From: PALSA-129 sp035509055
GTDB taxonomy: Bacteria; Acidobacteriota; Terriglobia; Bryobacterales; Bryobacteraceae
Length of the DNA stretch: 64,000 bases
Assembly: GCA_035509055.1 (NCBI GenBank)
Contig: DATJMA010000025.1
Location: 1 to 64,000 of the forward strand
Direction of reading: 5' to 3'
How positions within the stretch are numbered: position 1 is the first letter of the stretch; every line of letters starts with the position of its first letter. Below are positions 53,801 through 60,717 of this stretch, piece after piece. The position numbers were made by a program, and so were the translations under genes. The notes under the pieces are model-generated. The model was not told the DNA's origin. It saw nothing but the letters and a program-made list of their open reading frames with translations, and did no database searches.

Positions 53801-55163
53801 GGTCGTTACTGTGCCCTCGACTCCGACACCGCAGATCACAGGGGTGTCGCCCACTCCGCCCTGGCCAGCAGGCGCGACTATTCCGGATCTCCAGGTTCTC
53901 GGGTCGAATCTTCAGGGCAGTTTGACTGCTACTATCATGTGGGCCGACGGAACCTCGACTAGCCAGACATGTTCCGGGATCGGCAGCAGTTGTGACGCCG
54001 GGAGCGTGACGGTTCCCGCCGATGCCGCTGGAACGGCAGTGGTGAGCGTGGCTTCGAGTATTAGCCCGCAGTCGTTACTTGGTGGGACGTCCGGAGGTGA
54101 GCTGGGAAGCAACGCGTTGGAGGTCGAAGTAGACGTCGCGCCAACGCCTACTTTGGTTGTGACCGCTGGCGGCACGCAGGTCAGCCCCGGCGGCACGATT
54201 TACATTAGCTACGCGCCCCAGGTCCCTGCTATAACCGCCAGCCTCACTCTGCCGGGTGGCCAGACCGTCCCCGGGAATGCGGCGTACCGGCTCATGGTCA
54301 CATTCAACCAAATTATCGATCAAGACGGCGATACCCAGCCAGTCGTGTGGGCCTATCCGGTCGGCCCTATAGCGCTGCCGGGCCCGTCGGCGAGCCAGCC
54401 TCAAACGTGGAACATCCCCCCTGAAGGGAACCAGGCAACCGTAAACTGGTGGTACAACGGCACCGCTCAGAGTCCATTCCAGTTCTCGATTTTTGGGCAG
54501 AACCCCGCCTCAAGCACGGCTCTCGCAGCATTGCAAGCAACGGGGCTCTGGATGGCGCCGGGCGTTGCAACGGACGAGACCAATCTCGCCAACTTCTGCC
54601 AGCCGGGGGCCACGGATGGCGACGCTTACTGCCAGAATGGGCGGAACGCCGGGATGCCGCTGTATGGCCGGCCCGCCGGTTACGGAATTATGCAAACAGA
54701 CCCTCCGCCCAGCGCTGCGTCGATCTGGGACTGGACGGCAGCGGTGGCCGCCGGCGCCGCGGAACTCCAGAGCAAGGCCGGCCCGGCCTCGTATACTAAC
54801 GCCACTGACCAAAGCGCGTACCCGTTTTGGATTCGCCAGTACCAGCAGTGGCAGGCGTACAACGCCCTGAACCCTAATGCTCAGATCGGACCGCCCGCCA
54901 ATCAGCAAGAAGGGCCGAACTGCACCTTCACGAATTCGAGCGTTCCGACCAACTCCTCACCGTACTGGTTCGGGGACGCCGAACTGATCAAGCAGTATAA
55001 CGGCTTGTCGCCCAACGGCTATCAATATCTTTCCTGGAACAACACGAACAAGAATGTACCGCCCGCGTGGTCGTTCGTTAAAGCTAACACGCAGTGGCCG
55101 AATTATGTTCACGATGTTTGCAATTGCATGGTTCAGAGCGCATGCACGCACAACAATCAGTAG
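50820..55163 (+). CDS. Very large secreted Ig/B-repeat protein with lytic-transglycosylase-like C-terminus
   Basis: A 1447-residue protein from ATG 50820 with signal peptide (MRLTPALALLLAGPSLLIAQ). Visible units: a Ser/Thr-rich N-terminal beta region (20-390); PKD-like domain with FNWGDGTNSGW (about 416); IPT/TIG-like repeat (about 472-560); two B-repeat-like units with internal partial copies (about 565-715 and 720-860; YYFTSLQSPAGAGTISPASGWYNPGSS and YYLTTAALPATAGSISPPSGWYNSGQ); further Ig-like parts; and a C-terminal section (1250-1440) with DETNLANFC, GYGIMQTDPP, IWDWTAAVAAGAAELQ and LIKQYNG. That order resembles SLT-type lytic transglycosylases (Glu, GxxQ, Asn-rich helix, YN). The enzyme tail is an inference. 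Confidence 0.78.
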   Translation: MRLTPALALLLAGPSLLIAQTNPSAGSSSGAPSSTVIYSQPSTADTFLAAHAGATLVKADSNGLTFQNADGKYTFYTAPGIVYQQGGQWLPARVQVAQTLDGSGWQLLGTAGNVAFTGTSQNKSMVLAAGSVTSSFELPSLSYNGDDTFNFQENGTEWLLRVSQSGVDIEATVAQKLGKKAHSFAYQAGNSAITTDPNGGLNIGNAVTVSRAIVKGADGKMYGICGPWSANAGTASFTCDDTGLPGSALPYVIDPTWPFNSSFFSMESSPVEYVGNGSGAYFSWTANINLNTVAPTGAIITSSSIDTSGLSGSTAWDSQWGDPAQGTCIYYNSGTDNSSQVWVSGYTFWPHGGTAGCILSISGQSSLNGTVTFWMPSVSTPNAPSGAASGTIGTSYTYSTGGSTATSGDTPQYMFNWGDGTNSGWLASGTTSASHSWAAAGTYQVTATAEDAPHSVTSGASSAKQVVILPPPPTLTSVSQSGFLQGTAISVTLVGANFVAGATTVSTTNSGVAVSGVTVRNSTTLTATFTIGSSAATGPANVSVTTSGGTSGAQTITVYVPVVTWISTVPVGITLTVDGAAVPCNPYCSYYWVPGTPHTIGASTQPGGTGTQWLWYSWSDSGAASHGITASVVGASYTANFNPQYYFTSLQSPAGAGTISPASGWYNPGSSFWVTATPSAGHQLSSFSPSGYGSSYEVVMNGPVTTTANFSPFSGQSIASTPPGAALTVDGVACAAPCTFNWTAGTQHTIGTASPQAPSSGTQLIFSGWSDGGAISHTITATAGATYSASFTAQYYLTTAALPATAGSISPPSGWYNSGQVVQVTASGSSFTGFSGALAGATNPQNVTMSGPATVTAGFASNVYTATAAFSSLIVPVGGTNTVMFTVSNPSSSESPGGGQAVVRPRVKRKGPKESGFSFSDAILNGSCYSNGNSGLSLAITQAVGYVSSALNNVGTFIGTFWATFSADNSAPVPGPFVFTCSCEYDGCTLGFEPVVTVPSTPTPQITGVSPTPPWPAGATIPDLQVLGSNLQGSLTATIMWADGTSTSQTCSGIGSSCDAGSVTVPADAAGTAVVSVASSISPQSLLGGTSGGELGSNALEVEVDVAPTPTLVVTAGGTQVSPGGTIYISYAPQVPAITASLTLPGGQTVPGNAAYRLMVTFNQIIDQDGDTQPVVWAYPVGPIALPGPSASQPQTWNIPPEGNQATVNWWYNGTAQSPFQFSIFGQNPASSTALAALQATGLWMAPGVATDETNLANFCQPGATDGDAYCQNGRNAGMPLYGRPAGYGIMQTDPPPSAASIWDWTAAVAAGAAELQSKAGPASYTNATDQSAYPFWIRQYQQWQAYNALNPNAQIGPPANQQEGPNCTFTNSSVPTNSSPYWFGDAELIKQYNGLSPNGYQYLSWNNTNKNVPPAWSFVKANTQWPNYVHDVCNCMVQSACTHNNQ

Positions 55164-55188
55164 AATGGCAGTTGCGGAAAGGAGGCCT

Positions 55189-56418
55189 ATGTTCAAGCGG
55201 ATCGCCCTATGCGCGCTTTGTCTCTTCGAGGCATGCCCCCAGATGCGTGCGCAGCTTCACGTAATCGCCGGAACGGCGAGCGACAGCCGGGTCGAGCCAT
55301 TCGCGGCCTACTTGGTTCGGGTCGCCGACGATGGCACGGTTTCGAGAGCCGCTTCCCTCGTTCCCGGACCCAGCTCGCAAAACCGCCACAACCGGGAACT
55401 GTACACGACTGGGTCGGCGTGGATCGACGTCGCCCGCGGGTCGAACAAGGCTGTCCTCATACCTCACGGGTCCGGCCGCGATAACTTCGTGGTCGTGGAC
55501 CTCGGAACAGCAGGAGTAACCAAGAAGTGTGATTGGCCTGATTTGCCGATGCCGACATTGTATTACCACTTAGCCGAGTTGCCAGGACGAGGGCCGGCCT
55601 TGGTTGCCGAAATGTTCGCAGAGGGGCGGGAGAAATTGGCCGGTATGCTCCTCGACAAGTCGGTCCCCTGCGAAAGCAGCCTTGTTGATATGGCGCCAAC
55701 CGATATTCTGGGACTGCGGGTTTTCGGGAGGACCGGCGTGTCCGACACTGGTACTAGCGATGCCGTAAACGTGCCGGTCGACGCTTCTGGGAGGCTGACA
55801 CAACGCCTCTGGGGCGTGACGTTCCCTTTCGCGATTCCGGAACCGATGCTGGCCGGGATGGTGAATCCCATCTCGGTCATCCTAGTCGACAATACCCGCC
55901 TGGTGGCTATCGGCCTGTTCGCAAAGGCATCCCCTCATCGCATCCTGGTATACCGAAAATCCGATCGGACATGGCACCGGCTGCCTATCCCGTATGAGCG
56001 GGTGTTTCTCGCAGACGGTCAATCCACGCCGGCACCGTGGCTGACCGGGTTCGGGGATTTCCTGGCCCTTACCGAGGCACACACAAAGGACGCCGACTTC
56101 CCCGAAACCGCCGGCAAAGCGGCTTGGAGGAACACGAGGACTGAGACGGGTCCGAGTATTGCGGAACGGTTCAAGGATGAGGGGGTGGTCTTTCCGGGCA
56201 AGCTGCATCTTTACGATATGGCGCACGAACGATCCTACACGATCACTACCAACCAGGGCGACAGCGAGATCCTGCTCGTAGAGGACGGGGTCGTCTACTA
56301 TCGCGTGAATGACGCCATCTACAAATGCACCATCAGCGACGCTGTCCTGGGACCGCCGCAGTTGGTGGCGAAGTCGGAGATTCTGGGCGACGCTCACTGG
56401 GCGTTCATCCGGCACTAG
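55189..56418 (+). CDS. Secreted protein of unknown function, partner of the large repeat protein
   Basis: A 409-residue protein. Strong GGAGG (55181-55185) lies 3 nt before ATG 55189, which is 25 nt after the large protein's stop, so they form an operon. Signal peptide MFKRIALCALCLFEACPQMRAQ. The mature part looks like a beta-propeller-like secreted domain (AYLVRVADDGTVSRAASL, AWIDVARGSNKAVLIPHG, ILVYRKSDRTWHRLPIP, KLHLYDMAHERSYTITTNQGDSEILLVEDGVVYYRVNDAIYK). I do not recognise a family. A co-secreted or surface-bound partner is plausible. Confidence 0.7.
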   Translation: MFKRIALCALCLFEACPQMRAQLHVIAGTASDSRVEPFAAYLVRVADDGTVSRAASLVPGPSSQNRHNRELYTTGSAWIDVARGSNKAVLIPHGSGRDNFVVVDLGTAGVTKKCDWPDLPMPTLYYHLAELPGRGPALVAEMFAEGREKLAGMLLDKSVPCESSLVDMAPTDILGLRVFGRTGVSDTGTSDAVNVPVDASGRLTQRLWGVTFPFAIPEPMLAGMVNPISVILVDNTRLVAIGLFAKASPHRILVYRKSDRTWHRLPIPYERVFLADGQSTPAPWLTGFGDFLALTEAHTKDADFPETAGKAAWRNTRTETGPSIAERFKDEGVVFPGKLHLYDMAHERSYTITTNQGDSEILLVEDGVVYYRVNDAIYKCTISDAVLGPPQLVAKSEILGDAHWAFIRH

Positions 56419-56933
56419 GTCCCGGACCGCGTGAAAACTTTTGTAACGCGCGCGACGGAAGCAAGGCCCAAATGGGGGAACGCCTCGAGGCGAGGGCTGT
56501 TCGTACTTATGGTTAGCTGGTCACGCCACGGGACATCGACCTTCACAATCCGGTACCTGACGGTGTCGCGGCCGGATCCCGGCCCGACGTGATTCTCGGT
56601 AGCGGCTACTGTCGTACACACTATCTAATTCTCGAAGTCAATCAGCAGCCGGTGAGATCGGGCGTCCGACGTTCGGGCCGGTGTGGAGAGTCCAGGTTCG
56701 CGCCGGTAGGTGTGACAGAAGCGGCTGTAACAGTTTCTCGCCGGATTCGTGCTCCTGCTCTTCGTGCTCTTGGCTGAACGCAGCGAAATCCAGAGTCGAG
56801 TACTTGTTCCGATCTGCGCCCGGCGTGGACTTGCTCGGGCGTGGCAGGGCAATCGGAATTTACACTGACGGCGCAGTTTCGTTCGGGCGGCGAGAATCGC
56901 TCAAAAGCAAGACCAGAAACTGCGGTCAGCCGC
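56419..56933. other. Intergenic stretch with no supported gene
   Basis: About 515 bp after the secreted-protein operon. Short open frames occur on both strands, but none has a start signal, conserved motif or plausible length. No terminator-type hairpin with a T-run was recognised. The last bases hold the -10 box of the next gene. Confidence 0.5.
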
Positions 56934-56939
56934 TATAAT
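56934..56939 (+). promoter_or_regulatory. Consensus -10 box of the first tandem TlpA gene
   Basis: TATAAT within CCGCTATAATCGA, identical to the block before the second TlpA gene (57528-57533). No consensus -35 is seen at 17 nt. Confidence 0.55.
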
Positions 56940-56943
56940 CGAG

Positions 56944-57498
56944 GTGCCTGTGTCTCTTCCGCGCGCCCTCGTCGTCGTCACCTTGGCATACCTCCTTGCC
57001 GCCTGCAATGCCAACCGCGAGAACGCCAAATCGAGCGTGAAGCCCGCCGATCACCGGTTTCCCGCTCCCGATTTCACCCTGAAGGACGCCGATGGCAAGC
57101 CGGTCCATTTGTCCGACTATAAAGGAAACGTGGTGCTCCTCGATTTCTGGGCCACCACCTGCGGCCCGTGCCGGCTGGAGATTCCGTGGTTTGAGAATTT
57201 GCAGCGCACACGTAAGGACAGGGGCTTCGAGGCGATCGGCGTCTCCATGGACGAAGGCGGTTGGGAGGACGTGAAGCCGTATCTGCAGCGCATGAACGTA
57301 AATTACCGGATCCTGATGGGCGATGACACCGTTTCGCGCAACTACGGAGGGGTGGAAGCGATACCGACCACGTTCCTGATCGACAAGCGGGGCAAGATCG
57401 CAGCCGTGCACATCGGAGTAAACAGCGGTCCGGGGAATTTCGAGGACAGCGTGGATACGCTGGTGCGCGAGGGCGAGGTTAAACCGCCGGCGCGGTGA
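56944..57498 (+). CDS. TlpA-like thioredoxin lipoprotein (tandem copy 1)
   Basis: A 184-residue protein from GTG 56944 (GTG 56950 possible). A lipobox LLAACN near residue 20 makes it a lipoprotein of the periplasmic face. Thioredoxin fold: APDFTLKDADGKPVHLSDYKGNVVLLDFWATTCGPCRLEIPWFENL (CGPC redox pair; WATTC in place of the usual WATWC), GVSMDEGGWEDVKPYLQ, and EAIPTTFLIDKRGKI. It is about 60% similar to copy 2 immediately downstream, with the same upstream promoter block: a local duplication. Confidence 0.93.
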   Translation: MPVSLPRALVVVTLAYLLAACNANRENAKSSVKPADHRFPAPDFTLKDADGKPVHLSDYKGNVVLLDFWATTCGPCRLEIPWFENLQRTRKDRGFEAIGVSMDEGGWEDVKPYLQRMNVNYRILMGDDTVSRNYGGVEAIPTTFLIDKRGKIAAVHIGVNSGPGNFEDSVDTLVREGEVKPPAR

Positions 57499-57527
57499 GC
57501 CGAGCTTTCCGGGGGCATGATTCCCGC

Positions 57528-57533
57528 TATAAT
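57528..57533 (+). promoter_or_regulatory. Consensus -10 box of the second tandem TlpA gene
   Basis: TATAAT in the same CCGCTATAATCGA block as at 56934-56939, 18 nt before GTG 57551. Each copy therefore seems to keep its own promoter. Confidence 0.55.
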
Positions 57534-57550
57534 CGAAGCAGGAACTATCT

Positions 57551-58153
57551 GTGTCCTTTCTTCGCGTAAGCGCCGCTATCGCCACCGCGCTCCTGCTGGG
57601 GATCATCCAGGAGGGGTGCTCCACCGGGCCGACCACCGTGAAAGCCGCGAATGTGAAAGAGGACAAGGACCGGCACGCCGCGCCGGATTTCGCCCTCAAG
57701 GACGCCGACGGCAAGACGGTACACCTCTCCGACTATAAGGGCAAAGTGGTCCTGCTCGATTTCTGGGCCACCTGGTGCGGTCCGTGCCGCATCGAAATCC
57801 CCTGGTTCGAAGAGATCGAGCGCACGCGCAAGGATAAGGGACTCGAAGTGCTCGGCGTTTCCATGGACGATAACGGGTGGGAAGACGTCAAGCCGTTTCT
57901 GGCGCAGATGAAGGTGAATTACCGGGTGGTGATCGGTGACGACACCACGGCGCAGAAGTACGGCGGCGTGGACTCGCTTCCCACCACGTTTCTGATCGAT
58001 AAGCAAGGCAAAATTGCCGCGATTCACATTGGGCTCGACGGCGGCCGAAAGGATTTCGAAGATGGTGTCGATGCGCTTTTGCGGGAGGGCGACACGCCTG
58101 TTAATGCTGGCAATGGTGGTGTGCCTCCCGCTGTTGCGGCCGCAAAGCAGTGA
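57551..58153 (+). CDS. TlpA-like thioredoxin lipoprotein (tandem copy 2)
   Basis: A 200-residue paralog of the preceding gene from GTG 57551. The signal/lipobox region ends LLLGIIQEGCS. The thioredoxin domain reads APDFALKDADGKTVHLSDYKGKVVLLDFWATWCGPCRIEIPWFEEIE, GVSMDDNGWEDVKPFLA, SLPTTFLIDKQGKI, with the CGPC pair and cis-Pro loop intact. The C-terminus extends into the start of the DsbD-alpha-like gene by 83 nt, implying coupled expression. It would reduce periplasmic disulfides, perhaps fed by the DsbD-like partner. Confidence 0.93.
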   Translation: MSFLRVSAAIATALLLGIIQEGCSTGPTTVKAANVKEDKDRHAAPDFALKDADGKTVHLSDYKGKVVLLDFWATWCGPCRIEIPWFEEIERTRKDKGLEVLGVSMDDNGWEDVKPFLAQMKVNYRVVIGDDTTAQKYGGVDSLPTTFLIDKQGKIAAIHIGLDGGRKDFEDGVDALLREGDTPVNAGNGGVPPAVAAAKQ

Positions 58154-58547
58154 ACGGGTAAGCGTCGGTCAGGTCCAGAAAGTGAGCGGGAAGCGGAATG
58201 CCGCGGTTACGACCCATATTCCCGTGTCGATCCTCGATGGCTACCACGTCAACAGCAACGCCCCGGCTGACGAGTACCTGATCCCGCTGAAAGTGACGTG
58301 GACCTCGCTGGGCGCTCTGGAAGGCGGGCAGGTGACGTTTCCCAAGGCGGAGAAAATCACGGTTGGCGATCAGACGCTTTCGGTGTTCACCGGCAAGATC
58401 GACCTCGGAGTGAACTTCAAGATCTCTTCGAAGGCGCCCGCAGGTCCCGGCATAGCTACCGGCAAGCTGGGATTTCAAGCGTGCAATAACAAGATGTGCT
58501 TCCCGCCCAAGAGCGTCGAATTCAACGTGCCGTACCAGGTGCAATGA
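58071..58547 (+). CDS. Secreted DsbD N-terminal (alpha)-like domain protein
   Basis: A 158-residue protein from ATG 58071. The signal peptide (RLLMLAMVVCLPLLRPQ) is followed by an Ig-like domain: VPVSILDGYHVNSNAPADEYLIPLKVTW, FPKAEKITVGDQTLSVF, and FQACNNKMCFPPKSVEFNV, where Cys-x4-Cys before PP is the DsbD-alpha redox pair. In DsbD this domain passes electrons from DsbD-gamma to DsbC or TlpA-like proteins. Standing alone and overlapping the TlpA gene by 83 nt, it is a plausible redox partner of the tandem TlpA lipoproteins. The membrane DsbD core is not in the window. Confidence 0.85.
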   Translation: MRFCGRATRLLMLAMVVCLPLLRPQSSERVSVGQVQKVSGKRNAAVTTHIPVSILDGYHVNSNAPADEYLIPLKVTWTSLGALEGGQVTFPKAEKITVGDQTLSVFTGKIDLGVNFKISSKAPAGPGIATGKLGFQACNNKMCFPPKSVEFNVPYQVQ

Positions 58548-58605
58548 GCACCATATCTTCGCGCTGCGTACTCTGCGCCTCTGCGTGAGAGAATCTTAAT
58601 CAGCA

Positions 58606-59790
58606 ATGTCCGAAAATCAGCAGGATTTCTATCGCATACAGAAGCTTCCTCCCTACGTCTTCGCGGTGATCAACGAAATGCGGGCCAAGGCTCGCGCCGC
58701 GCAGATCGATGTGATCGACCTGGGAATGGGCAACCCCGATGGCGCCACGCCGCGCGTGGTGGTGAATAAACTCATCGAGGCGGCGCGCAATGCCAAAAAT
58801 CACCGGTATTCGCAATCGCGCGGCATTCCGCGCCTGCGCGAGGAAATCGCCATCCGGTACCAGACGAACTACGGCGTGGAACTGGATGCCGACAAGGAAG
58901 CCATCGTCACCATCGGCGCCAAGGACGCGCTGGCGCACCTGCTCTTCGCCACCATCGGGCCGGGCGACGTAGTGATCTCGCCCAATCCTGCGTATCCGAT
59001 TCACCAGTACGGCGTCCTGATGGCCGAAGGGCAGGGCTGCCTGCTACCCATGCCCGATGCCGCCACGTTTCTCGCGCGCCTGCGCGACATCTATCGCGCG
59101 TCGACGGTGAAACCGAAGATGCTGCTGATCTCGTTCCCCCACAATCCCACCACCACTTGCGTGGAGCTCGATTTCTTCCGCGAGATCGTGGCACTGGCGC
59201 GCGAGCACGGCACCATGATCGTGCACGATTTCGCCTATGCCGATCTCGGATTCGACGGCTACCGGGCGCCCAGCATCCTGCAGGTGGACGGCGCGAAGGA
59301 AGTCGCTGTGGAGATTTTTTCGCTCTCGAAGAGCTACAACATGGCGGGATGGCGGGTCGGGTTTTGCGTGGGAAATCCGCGCATGATTGCCGCGCTGGCG
59401 CGCATCAAGAGCTATCTCGATTACGGAGTCTTCCAGCCCATCCAGATCGCGTCGATTATCGCACTGCGCGAGTGCGAGGAAGACACCAGAAAGATCTGCG
59501 CTATGTACCAGAGGCGGCGCGACGTGCTGATTCACGGGCTGAAGCGCGCCGGATGGCCGGTGGAAAAGCCGCGCGGCTCGATGTTCGTGTGGGCGCCGGT
59601 GCCGGAGCGGTTCCGCGCCGCGGGGTCGCTGGAATTCGCCAAAATGCTGCTGGAAAAGGCGCAGGTCGCGGTGTCGCCGGGGATCGGTTTCGGTCCGCTG
59701 GGCGAGGGATTCGTCCGCTTCGCGCTGGTGGAAAACGATCAGCGCATTCGCCAGGCGACGCGATCGATCGGCCAGTTTCTGAAAGGCTGA
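58606..59790 (+). CDS. alaC: Alanine-synthesising aminotransferase AlaC
   Basis: A 394-residue class I PLP aminotransferase very close to E. coli AlaC: YRIQKLPPYVFAVINEM, IDLGMGNPDGATP, HRYSQSRGIPRLREEIA, VTIGAKDALAHLLFATIGPGDVVISPNPAYPIHQYGV, ISFPHNPTTTCVELDFF, IVHDFAYADLGFDGYRAPSILQV, and FSLSKSYNMAGWRVGF with the PLP lysine in SLSKS. It transfers an amino group between glutamate and pyruvate to give alanine in the cytoplasm. A 58-nt gap containing a CTCTGCGCCTCTGCGTGAGA-type segment separates it from the DsbD-like gene. Confidence 0.93.
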   Translation: MSENQQDFYRIQKLPPYVFAVINEMRAKARAAQIDVIDLGMGNPDGATPRVVVNKLIEAARNAKNHRYSQSRGIPRLREEIAIRYQTNYGVELDADKEAIVTIGAKDALAHLLFATIGPGDVVISPNPAYPIHQYGVLMAEGQGCLLPMPDAATFLARLRDIYRASTVKPKMLLISFPHNPTTTCVELDFFREIVALAREHGTMIVHDFAYADLGFDGYRAPSILQVDGAKEVAVEIFSLSKSYNMAGWRVGFCVGNPRMIAALARIKSYLDYGVFQPIQIASIIALRECEEDTRKICAMYQRRRDVLIHGLKRAGWPVEKPRGSMFVWAPVPERFRAAGSLEFAKMLLEKAQVAVSPGIGFGPLGEGFVRFALVENDQRIRQATRSIGQFLKG

Positions 59791-59794
59791 GGCT

Positions 59795-60067
59795 TTAGTC
59801 CTCGGGGCCTTCCGTCAGGCCCTGCGCCGCTTCCCGGCGATACTTGGCCATGGGATCTTCGGGCTCTTTGCGCTCGGGCCACGAGGCCATTAATTTCATC
59901 ATCACCATTGGCGCCACCAGCACCATGACGATAATCAGGTAGGAAAAAGGCGCCCACGAGTGAAGCCAGTGGAGCGTCCCGTCTATCCGGGCCTGGAGAC
60001 TCCCATTCTGCTGGGCCGTCATCACCAGAAAAAATAGTCCGAAAAGAACGCAGCCGAGGTAAGCCAT
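59795..60067 (-). CDS. Small membrane protein
   Basis: A 90-residue protein with two hydrophobic segments (YLGCVLFGLFFLVMTA and WAPFSYLIIVMVLVAPMVMMKLMAS) and a charged C-terminus (WPERKEPEDPMAKYRREAAQG). I do not recognise a family. It is convergent with alaC, ending 4 nt after the alaC stop. Its coding potential is supported by a good membrane-protein pattern and a plausible ATG at 60067. Confidence 0.7.
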   Translation of the reverse strand: MAYLGCVLFGLFFLVMTAQQNGSLQARIDGTLHWLHSWAPFSYLIIVMVLVAPMVMMKLMASWPERKEPEDPMAKYRREAAQGLTEGPED

Positions 60068-60198
60068 AGATTGGTACTAATTAGAACATATGGGGCGGCA
60101 GGTCCGAAACTAACTTCGGTTATCGGGAGTTGCCCCCTTGGAAATAGTAAGGCGGGCGGTCTTGCCCGCAGCCGGCATTGGCTGACCCACCAGGGTAA

Positions 60199-60717
60199 CT
60201 ACCGGCTCTTCCACCGATAGTAGCCGATCATCGTCTTGGCATCTTCAATTTTCCCGGCTCGAATCATCTCCGCCACTTCCTTGCTGGTATGCCAGCGCGC
60301 TTCGATGCGCTCGTCATCCATGGGTGTGGCTGTGCCGGCGGTAAGCCCGGTGGCGAGAAAAATCGTCATTCGCTCGGCCACGAAGCCGGGGCTGGGGAAA
60401 AACGTGGTGAGCTTTTCCCACTTCTTCGCCCGATAGCCGGTCTCTTCGATGAGTTCGCGCTTGGCCGCCTGCAAGGGCGTTTCGCCGTCATCGACCTTGC
60501 CGGCGGGAAGTTCCCAAAGGTACTTGCCGGCGGGCAGGCGATATTGGCGCACCAGCAGAATGCGCTTCTTCTCGTCGACGGCCATCATTACGGCCGATCC
60601 GTTGTGGCGCACCACGGAGCGTTTGATCTCAAACTTCGTTTTGGGGTCGAGCGCGTCATCTTCGGTCACCCAAAAGAGCCGGCAGCGGTAAGCTTCATTG
60701 GAAGAAATGATTTTCAT
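60199..60717 (-). CDS. NUDIX hydrolase (ADP-ribose pyrophosphatase-like)
   Basis: A 172-residue protein from ATG 60717. The NUDIX box is intact: GKVDDGETPLQAAKRELIEETGYRAKKWEKL. GSAVMMAVDEKKRILLVRQYRLPAGKYLWELPAG and FFPSPGFVAERMTIFLATGL match ADP-ribose pyrophosphatases (NudF type). Its start overlaps the PolX stop by four bases (ATGA), so it is the second gene of that operon. It would remove ADP-ribose or damaged nucleotides, compatible with a repair polymerase partner. Confidence 0.92.
   Translation of the reverse strand: MKIISSNEAYRCRLFWVTEDDALDPKTKFEIKRSVVRHNGSAVMMAVDEKKRILLVRQYRLPAGKYLWELPAGKVDDGETPLQAAKRELIEETGYRAKKWEKLTTFFPSPGFVAERMTIFLATGLTAGTATPMDDERIEARWHTSKEVAEMIRAGKIEDAKTMIGYYRWKSR

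Noticed and set aside
56515..56640. Minus-strand frame ending VRYRIVKVDVPWRDQL in the intergenic stretch
   Set aside because: No start signal, no recognisable family, and no continuation on either side.
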